From: an uncultured bacterium
GTDB lineage: Bacteria > Vulcanimicrobiota > Xenobia > Xenobiales > Xenobiaceae
DNA length: 64,000 nucleotides
Assembly: GCA_934621605.1 (NCBI GenBank)
Contig: CAKTUZ010000006.1
Coordinates: forward strand, 1 to 64,000
Direction: 5' to 3'
Shown: positions 6,731 through 15,855 of the stretch, piece by piece
Position numbering within the stretch: position 1 is the first letter of the stretch
Layout: every line of letters starts with the position of its first letter
Position numbers and translations under genes: made by a program
The notes under the pieces: generated by a model
Databases searched by the model: none
Seen by the model: only the letters and a program-made list of their open reading frames with translations
Told to the model about the DNA's origin: nothing

Positions 6731-9223
6731 ATGGCTGACAACAATAAAGAACAATTAACTCCCTTATTCCAACAGTATTTCAGCTTATGTGAAGCTCATC
6801 CCGACTGTTTAGTTTTAATGCAATGTGGCGATTTTTATGAAGCTTACGGTCAAGGAGCGGAGACTTTTGCTAAAGACGGTGAAATTATTCTAACGGCTAA
6901 GGATGGAGGAAGTGGTCGCAAGATACCTATGGCCGGCATTCCTTTGCATACTCTGGAAGCCTATTTGCGAGTTTTGGTTGCTAAAGGGCACCGTGTGGCT
7001 GTGGCTGATCAAATGGCTTTGCCTTCGGAATGCAAAGGTATTGTACCTCGTGAAGTCACGCGCATTGTTACCGCCGGTACTATTTTAGATACGCAAAGTC
7101 TTGACGATAAAGATCACAACTATTTGGTTTGTTTGGTTTTTGGTAAAAACGGTCGCGTAGGTTTTTCTGCTGCTGATGTGGGTACAGGCGATTTTTACGG
7201 TTGTGAATTTTCTTCGGACAATATCGAACAAATAGGTGAGGAAGTATTGCGCTTCCAGCCTTCTGAGCTGGTTTATGTCGGTCATTCTGTAAGCGAGAAG
7301 GCTGTCGGATTGATCGAACTAATCAAAGCTCAAATGCGCACTGTAAGTTTGGTACCTCGGGTTTTTCCTGTTTCGAATGAAGCTTGTGAAGACATGCTTA
7401 AGCGCGAATTTAAGCTGGGCAGTTTGGCCGGTTTAGGCTTAGCTGAATATAAGCAAGGCATAGCAGCTTTGGCTTGTATGCTCGATTATATTAAGCATAT
7501 AGCTTTGCATCATACTATCACTTTGGAGCCACCTCGCCTTTTGGCAGATCAAAGTAATTTAATTATAGACCTTACCACGCGGCGCAATTTAGAGTTAGTA
7601 GAAACTCTTTTGGGGCGAGAACGCAAAGGTAGCCTTTTGGGAGCTATTGATGTTACTTGTACTTCCATGGGAGCGCGTAAGCTAAAAGAGTGGATTGTGC
7701 GTCCTTTGTGTGAGAGACAGGAAATATGCTTGCGCCACGAGCTTTGTCAGGTTTTGGTTAACCATGAGGCTGCCAGAGCAGATTTAAGGCGTGAATTAAA
7801 AACGGTCGTTGATATAGAACGTCTCTTGGCTAGAGTCTCTTACGGTACTTTTAATGCTCGAGAATTGCTTGGTATAGGAGCTTCTTTGGCTAAGGTGCCA
7901 ATTTTTGTTCAAATAATCAAAAGCTTAAAGTCGTCGGCTTGGCAAACTATAGTGCAAGGGTTAGAACAAGATTCTCAAAGTTTCGCGCAGCTTAGTGAAT
8001 TATTGGAGAGAGCTATTAGTCCTGAAGCGCCCTTGTCTTTGAAAGAGGGCGGTATTATTCGCCAAGGGTATAATGCCAAACTGGACGAGCTGCGCGAGTT
8101 ACATTCTCACGGCAAAGAGTGGCTAAACCGCTTGGAGGAGCGAGAGCGAGAGAGTACCGGTATAAAGAACTTAAAGGTGGGCTATACTTCCGTTTTTGGT
8201 TATTACATAGAGGTAACTAAGGCCAACTCTAAACTGGTGCCTATACACTATACGCGTAAGCAAACTTTAGTAAACAGTGAGCGTTATATTATTCCCGAAT
8301 TAAAAGAACATGAAGTTAAAGTTTTAGGCGCTCAGGAACAGATTAAAAAGTTGGAGTATGAGCTTTTCCAAGAATTGCGTACTGCTGCTGCCAGTCATAC
8401 TCCGGCTTTGCGCCGTTTAGCTAAACTTTTAGCCGAGTTGGACATTTACGCTTCCTTTGCGCAAACGGCGGTCAGTCGCGGTTGGGTTCGTCCTGAATTA
8501 ACTGAAGAGCCTTGCGCGGAAATCATTCAGGGGCGTCATCCGGTGGTAGAACAGACTTTGGGAGAGTTCGTTCCCAATGATTGTCATTTAAGTGCCGAAA
8601 AGCCGATGATTATTTTGACTGGCCCCAATATGAGTGGTAAGTCTACTTGGCTCAGACAAGTTGCTCAAATCGCCATTCTAACGCAAATGGGTTCTTTTGT
8701 GCCCGCCAAGCAGGCCAAACTTTCTATTTTCGACAGAATTTTCACCCGAGTTGGAGCCAGTGACGATCTCCATTTAGGACAATCTACTTTTATGGTGGAA
8801 ATGAGTGAAACGGCCAATATCGTCAATAATTCGACTGCCAGATCGCTGGTTATTTTGGATGAAATCGGCCGCGGTACCAGCACCTTTGATGGTTTGGCTA
8901 TTGCCCAGGCAGTAGTGGAATATTTGCATGATGGCCCCAAGCCTCTGACTCTTTTTGCTACCCATTTCCATGAATTGACGAAGCTGGGTCGCACTCTTAA
9001 AGGTTGTCGTAATTTTAGAGTAGCTGTAAAAGAGTTACCTGATGAAGTAGTTTTCTTACATAAGATTGTTCCCGGTGGTGCCGACCGTAGCTATGGCATT
9101 TATGTAGCTAAGTTGGCCGGTATGCCTTCGGCTTTGTTACAGCGAGCTGAAGCCTTGCTTAAACGTATGGAGCAAAATAGAAAAACAAAAAGCGATGCTT
9201 CTCAGTTAGGGTTCGAGTTGTAG
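6731..9223 (+). CDS. mutS: DNA mismatch repair ATPase MutS
   Basis: 830 residues from the chosen ATG. The N-terminal mismatch-binding motif FxE is in LMQCGDFYEAYG; the C-terminal ATPase has Walker A TGPNMSGKSTWLRQ, Walker B LVILDEIGRGTSTFDG and the signature histidine region LFATHFHELT. A TTG 72 nt further upstream is open in the same frame but would add an unusual AT-rich leader (KNTYFLERIYFLR) absent from MutS1 proteins, so I start at 6731. Role: recognition of mismatches and small loops in post-replicative repair. MutL is not in this window. tatA follows 34 bp downstream. Confidence 0.97.
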   Translation: MADNNKEQLTPLFQQYFSLCEAHPDCLVLMQCGDFYEAYGQGAETFAKDGEIILTAKDGGSGRKIPMAGIPLHTLEAYLRVLVAKGHRVAVADQMALPSECKGIVPREVTRIVTAGTILDTQSLDDKDHNYLVCLVFGKNGRVGFSAADVGTGDFYGCEFSSDNIEQIGEEVLRFQPSELVYVGHSVSEKAVGLIELIKAQMRTVSLVPRVFPVSNEACEDMLKREFKLGSLAGLGLAEYKQGIAALACMLDYIKHIALHHTITLEPPRLLADQSNLIIDLTTRRNLELVETLLGRERKGSLLGAIDVTCTSMGARKLKEWIVRPLCERQEICLRHELCQVLVNHEAARADLRRELKTVVDIERLLARVSYGTFNARELLGIGASLAKVPIFVQIIKSLKSSAWQTIVQGLEQDSQSFAQLSELLERAISPEAPLSLKEGGIIRQGYNAKLDELRELHSHGKEWLNRLEERERESTGIKNLKVGYTSVFGYYIEVTKANSKLVPIHYTRKQTLVNSERYIIPELKEHEVKVLGAQEQIKKLEYELFQELRTAAASHTPALRRLAKLLAELDIYASFAQTAVSRGWVRPELTEEPCAEIIQGRHPVVEQTLGEFVPNDCHLSAEKPMIILTGPNMSGKSTWLRQVAQIAILTQMGSFVPAKQAKLSIFDRIFTRVGASDDLHLGQSTFMVEMSETANIVNNSTARSLVILDEIGRGTSTFDGLAIAQAVVEYLHDGPKPLTLFATHFHELTKLGRTLKGCRNFRVAVKELPDEVVFLHKIVPGGADRSYGIYVAKLAGMPSALLQRAEALLKRMEQNRKTKSDASQLGFEL

Positions 9224-9257
9224 AATAAAAGTTGTTTTTAGTGGAGTTTAAGCAATT

Positions 9258-9461
9258 ATGTTTGGATTGGGACTTGGAGAGTGGGCTTTAATTTTGGGGG
9301 TGGCCGTTTTGCTTTTTGGCCCCAAATATATTGGCGCTTTGGGCAAAAAATTGATCAATAATGCGCGTTCCATTGGCAAAGAGTTTAAGGAAGGTTATGA
9401 AGACGGCAGCTTGACTCCGTTATCAGCTTCCGATGATTCTAAAAATAAGGAAAGTCGTTAA
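9258..9461 (+). CDS. tatA: Sec-independent translocase subunit TatA/E
   Basis: 67 residues. One N-terminal membrane helix (EWALILGVAVLLFGPKYI) with the FGP hinge, then an amphipathic helix (GALGKKLINNARSIGKEFKEG) and a short polar tail: the standard TatA layout. GGAG lies about 11 nt before the ATG. tatC begins three bases after its stop. TatA oligomerises to pass folded twin-arginine proteins across the membrane. No separate tatB is visible, so this is probably a minimal TatAC system. Confidence 0.93.
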   Translation: MFGLGLGEWALILGVAVLLFGPKYIGALGKKLINNARSIGKEFKEGYEDGSLTPLSASDDSKNKESR

Positions 9462-9464
9462 GCT

Positions 9465-10271
9465 TTGGGTGAGACTCGAGAAGAAGTAAATAATGCCCTT
9501 TCGGCAGTCGTAAGAATTAAAGAAGCAAAAATAGCTCCTCTTACTGTTGAAAATAATGAGGAAGCAATCGATCAAGATGTTGCGTTAAGTTTAACAGAAC
9601 ATTTGGAAGAGTTGCGTCGCCGTATATTCTATTGCATAAGTACTTGGTTGGTAGTAAGTTGCGTAGCTTACTGTTATGTTGATAAGTTTTTGGCAGCGGT
9701 GAGGGCGCTGGCCGGTCAAGGTTTTACCTTTGTTTATACTAGTCCGACCGAAGCTTTTATGGCTTTCATAAAATTGGCTATGATCGTCGGTTTGGTAATC
9801 TCTTTGCCAGTTATTCTTTATAATATCGGCGTTTTTATCAATCCGGCTCTCAAACGCAAAGAACGCCGCTTGTTGCTCACTTTGGCTCCTCTCTGTTTGT
9901 TGCTTTTCGGTGGTGGAGCTGCTTTTGCGTGGTTTGTGGCTTTGCCTATTATGTGGCATTTTTTTCTCAGCTTTCAGGCTGACGGCATTACAGCTCTTTG
10001 GACTATCGGTGAAGTGGTTGGTTTTGCTGCCGGATTGATTTTAGTGTGCGGTTGTGTTTTTGAATTGCCTATATTTATAATCGGAGCTGCCAGACTGGGG
10101 CTAATCTCCTATGAAAAGTTGGCTGGAGCTAGGCGTATATCTTATTTTACTATTTTGGTACTGACGGCCATTATTACTCCCACGCCGGATGCTTTTACTT
10201 GTGCTGTAGTGGCTGGCCCTATTATTGCTCTGTTTGAGCTGAGTTTGCTTTTCTTGCGTTTTGTTAAATAA
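9465..10271 (+). CDS. tatC: Sec-independent translocase subunit TatC
   Basis: 268 residues with six hydrophobic spans. The signature LTEHLEELRRRIF (about 43-55) is the conserved TatC cytoplasmic N-terminal motif that receives twin-arginine signal peptides, and PTEAFMAFIK and ITPTPDAFT are typical loops. The start is TTG with AAGGAA 11 nt upstream inside the end of tatA. The roughly 40-residue N-terminal extension before the TatC core is longer than usual, so an internal start cannot be excluded. Confidence 0.94.
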   Translation: MGETREEVNNALSAVVRIKEAKIAPLTVENNEEAIDQDVALSLTEHLEELRRRIFYCISTWLVVSCVAYCYVDKFLAAVRALAGQGFTFVYTSPTEAFMAFIKLAMIVGLVISLPVILYNIGVFINPALKRKERRLLLTLAPLCLLLFGGGAAFAWFVALPIMWHFFLSFQADGITALWTIGEVVGFAAGLILVCGCVFELPIFIIGAARLGLISYEKLAGARRISYFTILVLTAIITPTPDAFTCAVVAGPIIALFELSLLFLRFVK

Positions 10272-10298
10272 TGGAGAGATTTAATGCCGATATAAAAA

Positions 10299-10336
10299 GA
10301 AGAGCTTCAGGTTGGTTATCCAACCCGGAGCTCTCT
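10299..10336. terminator. Hairpin between convergent tatC and CofE-like gene
   Basis: AGAGCT and AGCTCT, with inner GGTTGG and CCAACC, form a long near-perfect stem around TTAT. The T-tract is poor on the plus strand; a short A/T-rich run lies on the other side. Probable bidirectional terminator. Confidence 0.65.
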
Positions 10337-10379
10337 TTGATATCGAGAGTTTTATCTCAATTTACGGTTAAATTAGAGG

Positions 10380-11642
10380 TTAGGCCTGAGGAGTCTGGAC
10401 TTCAGGAACAGGCATAGGCATAGGTTTGGTTTTTACCACATTGACAAGAGCCGGACGGCGGTCTCTGATAACTACTAAAGGAGTCATCTCTCCAGCATTA
10501 CCTTGAGGATTTGGCTTCAAAGCTTCAACTACTTCGTCTTTACGGTTAGGATCTGTAATGGCCAAAACATCAACTTTGCCTAAATCGTTGGCGTCGACGA
10601 TAGTTACATCGAGACCGGTGGCTTCTTTAATCTCTTGGCACACTTTTTGAGGATAGGCCGGAGCCAAAACTACATGTTTATCAAAGGGAGGTAAGGTACC
10701 GGTGCAATCGTCTATAGCGGCTACCATACGACCGGTGACACGATAAAATTCGCCGGGGCGGCCGATAAGTTTACCTATTAAACCGCAGAACATACCGTAA
10801 AGAATTTTCCAAGTACCCACCTCACGGAAGGCCATCTCTAAGGAATAGACCGACGAGAGGGAAGAGTTCATATCGAAAACTAAGTTGAGGCGGCGGGCTA
10901 AGTAGCGAGGTTGAATATCTTCACAGTAAGCAACGCGTCCTTGCATAATAGCTACAGGGCTTTCGGCTAAGGCTATAATATCACCGGGTTTAGCAATATC
11001 AGCAGTATATTCTTTGACTACATCGATAATGTCATCGCCGGGCATAAGTAAGCGAGTGGGAACTGGAACGGCGGGAGCGTCGGGAGCAACTTCTTTCTTG
11101 GGAGGTTTTACACTGACTGCTTTACGTCTTTCAGGAGCAATTTCTTTAAACTCAGCAGTATTGAGAGTAATAACCTGACGTCTGTATTTCATGGGTGTGC
11201 GGCAGTAGTATTTGAAGTTGATATCTACGCGGAATTCACCCAATTCGGCGACGGCTTTGCGTACGTCGGGAGCGGTAAGCCAAATTTCTACTTCGGCAGT
11301 CAGCTTTTTACCTGGCTTAATGATAACTGCTTCCCAGTAACCGTCTTCTCTGGGAGCTTCGGGATTGATTAAACTTACGATAGGATGAAGATCGGAATAA
11401 CGCAGTCCGATAGGCTGCAGGCAAGCATGAGCATCGATGACTAAGCCCTGCTGAGTGCCGGAATTTTGGAAAGGAAAAGAAAAGCGCAGGCGAGCATGGC
11501 TGGCGTCAGGGTATTCGACACGCATATTGTCAACTTGTTCGGCGGCAGCTCTGACGACGGCGTCAGCGCGGGATGAAGCAATAAATTCAAGAGCTAAAAC
11601 TGTAAGAGCGGGAACGGCCAGAAGGGTTGAAGCCCAGCACAT
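10380..11642 (-). CDS. Membrane-anchored protein with CofE-like (F420-0:gamma-glutamyl ligase family) domain
   Basis: 420 residues from ATG 11642, chosen because GGAGG stands 7 nt upstream; a longer frame opens at 11711 inside the preceding gene. The N-terminal helix WASTLLAVPALTVLALEFIA is a signal anchor. Residues about 40-175 look like a beta-rich domain. The C-terminal half (PGDDIIDVVKEYT, KPGDIIALAESPVAIMQGR, then GEFYRVTGRMVAAIDD and VTIVDANDLGK) matches the F420-0:gamma-glutamyl ligase (CofE) superfamily. Such divergent CofE-like proteins exist in bacteria without F420, so ligase activity is doubtful. Ends in a proline-rich tail. Follows the ECF transporter genes in the same direction. 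Confidence 0.75.
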   Translation of the reverse strand: MCWASTLLAVPALTVLALEFIASSRADAVVRAAAEQVDNMRVEYPDASHARLRFSFPFQNSGTQQGLVIDAHACLQPIGLRYSDLHPIVSLINPEAPREDGYWEAVIIKPGKKLTAEVEIWLTAPDVRKAVAELGEFRVDINFKYYCRTPMKYRRQVITLNTAEFKEIAPERRKAVSVKPPKKEVAPDAPAVPVPTRLLMPGDDIIDVVKEYTADIAKPGDIIALAESPVAIMQGRVAYCEDIQPRYLARRLNLVFDMNSSLSSVYSLEMAFREVGTWKILYGMFCGLIGKLIGRPGEFYRVTGRMVAAIDDCTGTLPPFDKHVVLAPAYPQKVCQEIKEATGLDVTIVDANDLGKVDVLAITDPNRKDEVVEALKPNPQGNAGEMTPLVVIRDRRPALVNVVKTKPMPMPVPEVQTPQA

Positions 11643-11700
11643 GAGGATTCCTCCATAAAATGCATAAAAATGTCTCTGTGTTTTTTGAAAAGATTGGCGT

Positions 11701-13413
11701 TTATCCTGCAATATAGTCGGAAGAGGCCGTCAGTAGCTCTCTCTTTAGTTGTGCGCTGTTAATCGGGTTATGGCTCAGGTTTAAGGCTTGAGCAAACCTG
11801 GCGGCGCTGGAAAGAGGCAATTCTGGGTGACGTTGCCACACTTCTTCGGTACTACCAAAGTCAGCTAATTTTCCCTGATCCAATAAAGCGATTTTTTGAC
11901 AATATTGACTGATTAAATCCATATTGTGAGTAATTAAAATCACCAGCGTTTTTCTTTGTAGACGCAAATAATTGAGAATATCAGTAAATATTTGCCAACT
12001 CTCTTCATCTAGAGCGGCGTTAGGTTCATCCATTACTATGGCGTGTGTATGCATAGCCAAAACTCCTGCCCATGAGAGACGGCGCAATTGTGCGTTGCTC
12101 AATTCGTAAGGATGGACGTCTTTTAGGTGCAATAAGTGGGTCTGTTCTAGAGCCTCGTGACAGCGCTTCGCTACTTCTTCAGCTGTCAAGCCTAAGTTTT
12201 GTGGGCCAAAAGCTGTTTCTGACCAAACATCGGTTGCGAAGATTTGTTCTCGTGCATTGTGAAAAACAAAACCCACCTGAGCAGCCAGTTGCCAAGACGG
12301 GGTGTCACTAGTATCTTGACCGTTTATAAACAGAGCGCCTTGCTGAGGGCGCAGTAAACCGTTGCTCATTTTGGCCAGAGTAGTTTTTCCCGCTCCGTTA
12401 GCTCCGCAGAAGGCTATGCAATCGGGAGCTTGTACAGTTAAATTGATATTTTTGAGCGTCGGTATTTTTCTGTCGTAGCTGAAAGAGACGTTTCTCCAGC
12501 TCAGGGTTAAACTATTAGTGTTAGATTCTATGGGGAAAATATCCCGGTTTGGTTCTGTTTGCTTACACTCCGTTTTAGATTTGTCAGTTGTGAGCGCCCG
12601 AGTTTGACGTAAAAAGTTTATAGAATCAGCTTCGGTAATTGGCCAATTTGTCATAGGAAGCTTTTTCTCTAAATTTAAGTCTTGCAACACCCTTGTCCAA
12701 GGAGCTTTAAGGCTGCCGGAAGATGGGAGCAGACGAGGTTGACCGTCGCTGACGATTTTTCCTTTATCAAGTTGCAGCCAGCGCGGAAAGGAAGCCACTT
12801 CTTCTAAACTTGAAGAAGCCCAAATAGTGAGGCGTTGAGAAGAAGCTGATTTAAGTACATAGTCTAAAAGAATCTGTCGTGCAACTGTGTCAAGAAAGGC
12901 TGTGGGCTCATCAAGCAATAAAATATTGGGATTCAGAATGAGTACAGAGGCGATGATTAAACGTTGCTGTTGGCCGCTGGACAGTGACTGAGGGTGGCGT
13001 TCGGCTAAATTTTGCAAATTAAATTCTTGCAAAATATGCTCGGTACGGGTGTGCATGTCGGCCGGATCTACCCCCAAATTGCCTAAACTCCAGGCCACTT
13101 CTTCCCTGACTGTGGAACAAATTCCCGAGAGCTGATAATGCGGTTGTGAAGATATATAGCCCACTTGATGCAGTCGTTCTTTTGCTTTTAGTTGACTAAC
13201 AAGACAATCGTTAATCAGTAATTCACCCCGTATTTCCCCTTTAATTAAATCGGGAATAAAACCTGATATAGCTTGAAGCAATGTGCTTTTACCCGACCCA
13301 GAAGCTCCTGTTAGAGCAATGAACTCTCCGGGTTGAGCTTGAAAGGACATATTATACAGAGTAGGCTCGGTAGCAAATTTATGTGTAAAGGTAAAATTTT
13401 TTAGTTCCAGCAT
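11701..13413 (-). CDS. ECF transporter ATPase with two fused nucleotide-binding domains (EcfA-EcfA')
   Basis: 570 residues. Domain 1 (about 1-220): Walker A GASGSGKST (36-44), signature LSSGQQQRL, Walker B ILLLDEPTAFLD. Domain 2 (about 300-530): Walker A GANGAGKTT, a degenerate signature LSNAQLRRL instead of LSGGQ, and Walker B AIVMDEPNAALD. The two domains would serve as the paired ATPases of an energy-coupling factor importer. The asymmetric signature suggests one weak ATP site. The next upstream gene (13429) supplies the S and T components, with 15 bp between them. Confidence 0.88.
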   Translation of the reverse strand: MLELKNFTFTHKFATEPTLYNMSFQAQPGEFIALTGASGSGKSTLLQAISGFIPDLIKGEIRGELLINDCLVSQLKAKERLHQVGYISSQPHYQLSGICSTVREEVAWSLGNLGVDPADMHTRTEHILQEFNLQNLAERHPQSLSSGQQQRLIIASVLILNPNILLLDEPTAFLDTVARQILLDYVLKSASSQRLTIWASSSLEEVASFPRWLQLDKGKIVSDGQPRLLPSSGSLKAPWTRVLQDLNLEKKLPMTNWPITEADSINFLRQTRALTTDKSKTECKQTEPNRDIFPIESNTNSLTLSWRNVSFSYDRKIPTLKNINLTVQAPDCIAFCGANGAGKTTLAKMSNGLLRPQQGALFINGQDTSDTPSWQLAAQVGFVFHNAREQIFATDVWSETAFGPQNLGLTAEEVAKRCHEALEQTHLLHLKDVHPYELSNAQLRRLSWAGVLAMHTHAIVMDEPNAALDEESWQIFTDILNYLRLQRKTLVILITHNMDLISQYCQKIALLDQGKLADFGSTEEVWQRHPELPLSSAARFAQALNLSHNPINSAQLKRELLTASSDYIAG

Positions 13414-13428
13414 GGCCTTGACGAACTT

Positions 13429-14895
13429 TTAGAAGAATAATTTGAGTGAAAGTAAGATTATCGTAATTATTAAGATCGCTTGTACGAGTCGCTCCGGTAA
13501 AGAAGTCGGAGGGTAGTCAAGATAAGTACGTCGTTTGGTCGCTCCGAAACCGCGTGAAGTTAAGGCTAGAGCTGTCTGTTCCGCTTCATAAGCTGCGGTT
13601 AGTACTAAAGGAGCGGCTAAAGGTAAAAGTCGACTGATTTTTTGTCTGAGCGTACCTCCCCAGGGCATAGCTCTGGAAGCTTGAATTTCTAGTAACCGTC
13701 GAGCTCGGTTTATCATTTGTGGAGCTAAATTTATGGCTGCTAAAATAGCATAGGCCAATTTTGGAGGTATGCCTTTCGATTCTAGGCTGCGCATAAGTTC
13801 TTCTTGGTCAGTAGTAAAAAGCAGCAGAAGGGCGGCTTCGCAAATGATCATTATGCGCAGTGCCGTTTGGGCAGCTTGATAAGTGGCTTGTATTGACCAT
13901 TTGAAATGATAGGTGGTGCTCAAAGGTAATACAAAATCGATAGGCCCCAAAAAACCGTTAATTAAAATCATAGAAATAGACAGAGGAATTACTGTCAATA
14001 GCAAAGCACGGCTAAAAGGTAAGGTAATATCTCCCAAACAGCTTAAAGCTCCCAAGGCAAGGGCTAGCATCGGCAGGTAAGCCAGAAGTGCGTAATGGAC
14101 ATTTCCTTGGGCGTCTTGCCAAGGGAGAGTTAGAGGAAAAGCCAAAGCGGCGGCGGCTGAAAAAATAATAAGTAGTTCTTTGGTTTCGGCTGTCAGCTTG
14201 TGTAAAAAACTATATCCTGGACGATAAAATCCACGTGATACAGAAGAAGACGGCTGTATGGGTAAAGAGCTGGAAGCACCTGAGGTAATTTGTTGCGACT
14301 TGAACCAGTTGCCGGGTGAAACTATTTCCTTTAAATGAGAGCCGTTTTGGAAACTGCCTCGCAAACGAGTTGGCATAGCGGCAATTAAAGATTGTATCAG
14401 CAGGCAGCTAATTAATTTGTCCACAGGATCTACCGTCAGACTTTGAGCTAAACAGGCGTGCAAAGTGCTTAACCCGGCCAGACGGAAAGCTGCTACTACC
14501 AGATCGGTGCCGCCGCCACTGCTTCCATGTAGTATATAAGCGGCTATCGGCGCTGAAGCGAGAGCCGCTGTTAAACCTAGAATTAAACCCATAAAGGCCG
14601 CTAAGCTCAGGTTGCGCATAAAGCCCCGATTGCTTAAATAGCCTGCCATTAAACCTACAAGCAAAGCCGGAGGCAGAAAACATAACCACACGGGACTATT
14701 GGCTGCAGCACTAATAAGCCCGCTGATGAGAGCTGTTGTCGCTCCGGCCAGCGGGCCACCCAGACAAGCTGCCCAAATTGTTCCCAGCGAGTCTAGATAG
14801 AGCGGAATTCTCAGGGCTGAAGCCAGCCAGCCTCCGGTAATATTTAAGGCGGCAGCTAGAGGAAGCAAAGCCCATGTCTTTATTTCCAGGCGCAT
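13429..14895 (-). CDS. Fused ECF transporter substrate-binding (S) and transmembrane (T) component
   Basis: 488 residues. Residues about 1-180 hold six hydrophobic segments beginning ALNITGGWLASALRIPLYLDS and GGPLAGATTALISG, typical of vitamin-type ECF S components. After a polar linker (about 185-235), residues 240-488 resemble EcfT, with IQASRAM and ALTSRGFG as the two Ala-Arg-Gly-like coupling-helix motifs. Together with the tandem ATPase, the whole importer is encoded in two genes. The substrate is not identifiable, and no riboswitch is apparent in the 79-bp upstream gap. Confidence 0.82.
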   Translation of the reverse strand: MRLEIKTWALLPLAAALNITGGWLASALRIPLYLDSLGTIWAACLGGPLAGATTALISGLISAAANSPVWLCFLPPALLVGLMAGYLSNRGFMRNLSLAAFMGLILGLTAALASAPIAAYILHGSSGGGTDLVVAAFRLAGLSTLHACLAQSLTVDPVDKLISCLLIQSLIAAMPTRLRGSFQNGSHLKEIVSPGNWFKSQQITSGASSSLPIQPSSSVSRGFYRPGYSFLHKLTAETKELLIIFSAAAALAFPLTLPWQDAQGNVHYALLAYLPMLALALGALSCLGDITLPFSRALLLTVIPLSISMILINGFLGPIDFVLPLSTTYHFKWSIQATYQAAQTALRIMIICEAALLLLFTTDQEELMRSLESKGIPPKLAYAILAAINLAPQMINRARRLLEIQASRAMPWGGTLRQKISRLLPLAAPLVLTAAYEAEQTALALTSRGFGATKRRTYLDYPPTSLPERLVQAILIITIILLSLKLFF

Positions 14896-14974
14896 AGGGG
14901 CGCTCTTTTCTCATTTCTTCCTTAGCCCCCTGCTATGTGCAAGAATGGGGCAGGAGCACGTGAAAAAGTCGTGA

Positions 14975-15766
14975 ATGGCAGACGGTCGAATGCGTGAAGG
15001 TTGGTGGCAGAACAATTTGAACCACGTTAACAACATTCAAGAACAATTTAAGGCAAGAAAAGTAGCTTGCAGCAAGGGACATTACCTTTTGACTTACGAG
15101 ACTGGCAGCGGGCATACTGTAGTTTTCCTGCATGGTGCAGCTAGCTCTTGGTTAAGTTTTAAAAGTCAATATCAGATTTTAGCTTCAAAATACAGGCTAG
15201 TTGCCCCCAATTTGCGTGGCCACGGCGGCACTCCCTGGCAGGAAACAGAAAAAATAGATGAGTTCTATGACGATATTTGTGCTTGGTTTAAAGAAATGGA
15301 TTTTGTTGAACCGGTCATTTTGGTAGGCCACTCGCTGGGCGGTTATTTGAGTGCGCGTTATGCTGCTGATTATCCCGATAAAGTAGCTCGCCTAGTTTTG
15401 ATAAGCACTTGTGGAAGTTTTGAACCAGGGGCAGTACTTTTTTTCTTGAAAACTTGTTGGGCCGGTGCTGATGCGGTGCATAAATTTTTTCCTTGGTTGG
15501 TTAATATAAGCTCGCAAATGGCTGGTTGCTTGTCTAAAGTTGTTTTTTCACAGTGGAATTGTTGGGATGTTTACCCTAAAATAAAAGCACCCTCTTTGAT
15601 TATTTTTGGCACTTTTGATCCTCTTTTTAGCTTAAAACAAGGCTATCGCGTAAAAGAACTTATTCCTAAGGCCAGCATAAAAATAGTTACTTGCGGAGGA
15701 CACAATCCCCAGATCGATCATGGCCATGAAGTTGGAACGCTTATCAATCAATTTCTCGAACACTAA
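14975..15766 (+). CDS. Alpha/beta-hydrolase
   Basis: 263 residues. Oxyanion region VVFLHGAASSW, nucleophile elbow GHSLGG, acid in IIFGTFDPLF and histidine in CGGHNPQ make a complete Ser-Asp-His triad. The fold is that of small esterases and related hydrolases; the substrate cannot be inferred. The gene is divergent from the ECF transporter. The annotated ATG lacks a good ribosome site, and a start some 40 nt later is possible. Confidence 0.85.
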   Translation: MADGRMREGWWQNNLNHVNNIQEQFKARKVACSKGHYLLTYETGSGHTVVFLHGAASSWLSFKSQYQILASKYRLVAPNLRGHGGTPWQETEKIDEFYDDICAWFKEMDFVEPVILVGHSLGGYLSARYAADYPDKVARLVLISTCGSFEPGAVLFFLKTCWAGADAVHKFFPWLVNISSQMAGCLSKVVFSQWNCWDVYPKIKAPSLIIFGTFDPLFSLKQGYRVKELIPKASIKIVTCGGHNPQIDHGHEVGTLINQFLEH

Positions 15767-15791
15767 AGTGAAGCAGGACAAGTCTAAAATT

Positions 15792-15833
15792 AAAGCCCGA
15801 AATTTCCTCTAAAGGAAATATCGAGCTTTTTTT
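15792..15833. terminator. Bidirectional terminator
   Basis: ATTTCCT/AGGAAAT inner stem with AAAGC/GCTTT outer arms and a T-run, between the convergent hydrolase and M29 peptidase genes. Confidence 0.88.
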
Positions 15834-15855
15834 ATCAGTTTAGTTCTTATCAATT

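Noticed and set aside
14896..14974. Riboswitch for the ECF transporter
   Set aside because: The 79-bp gap is too short and no known aptamer blocks were found.
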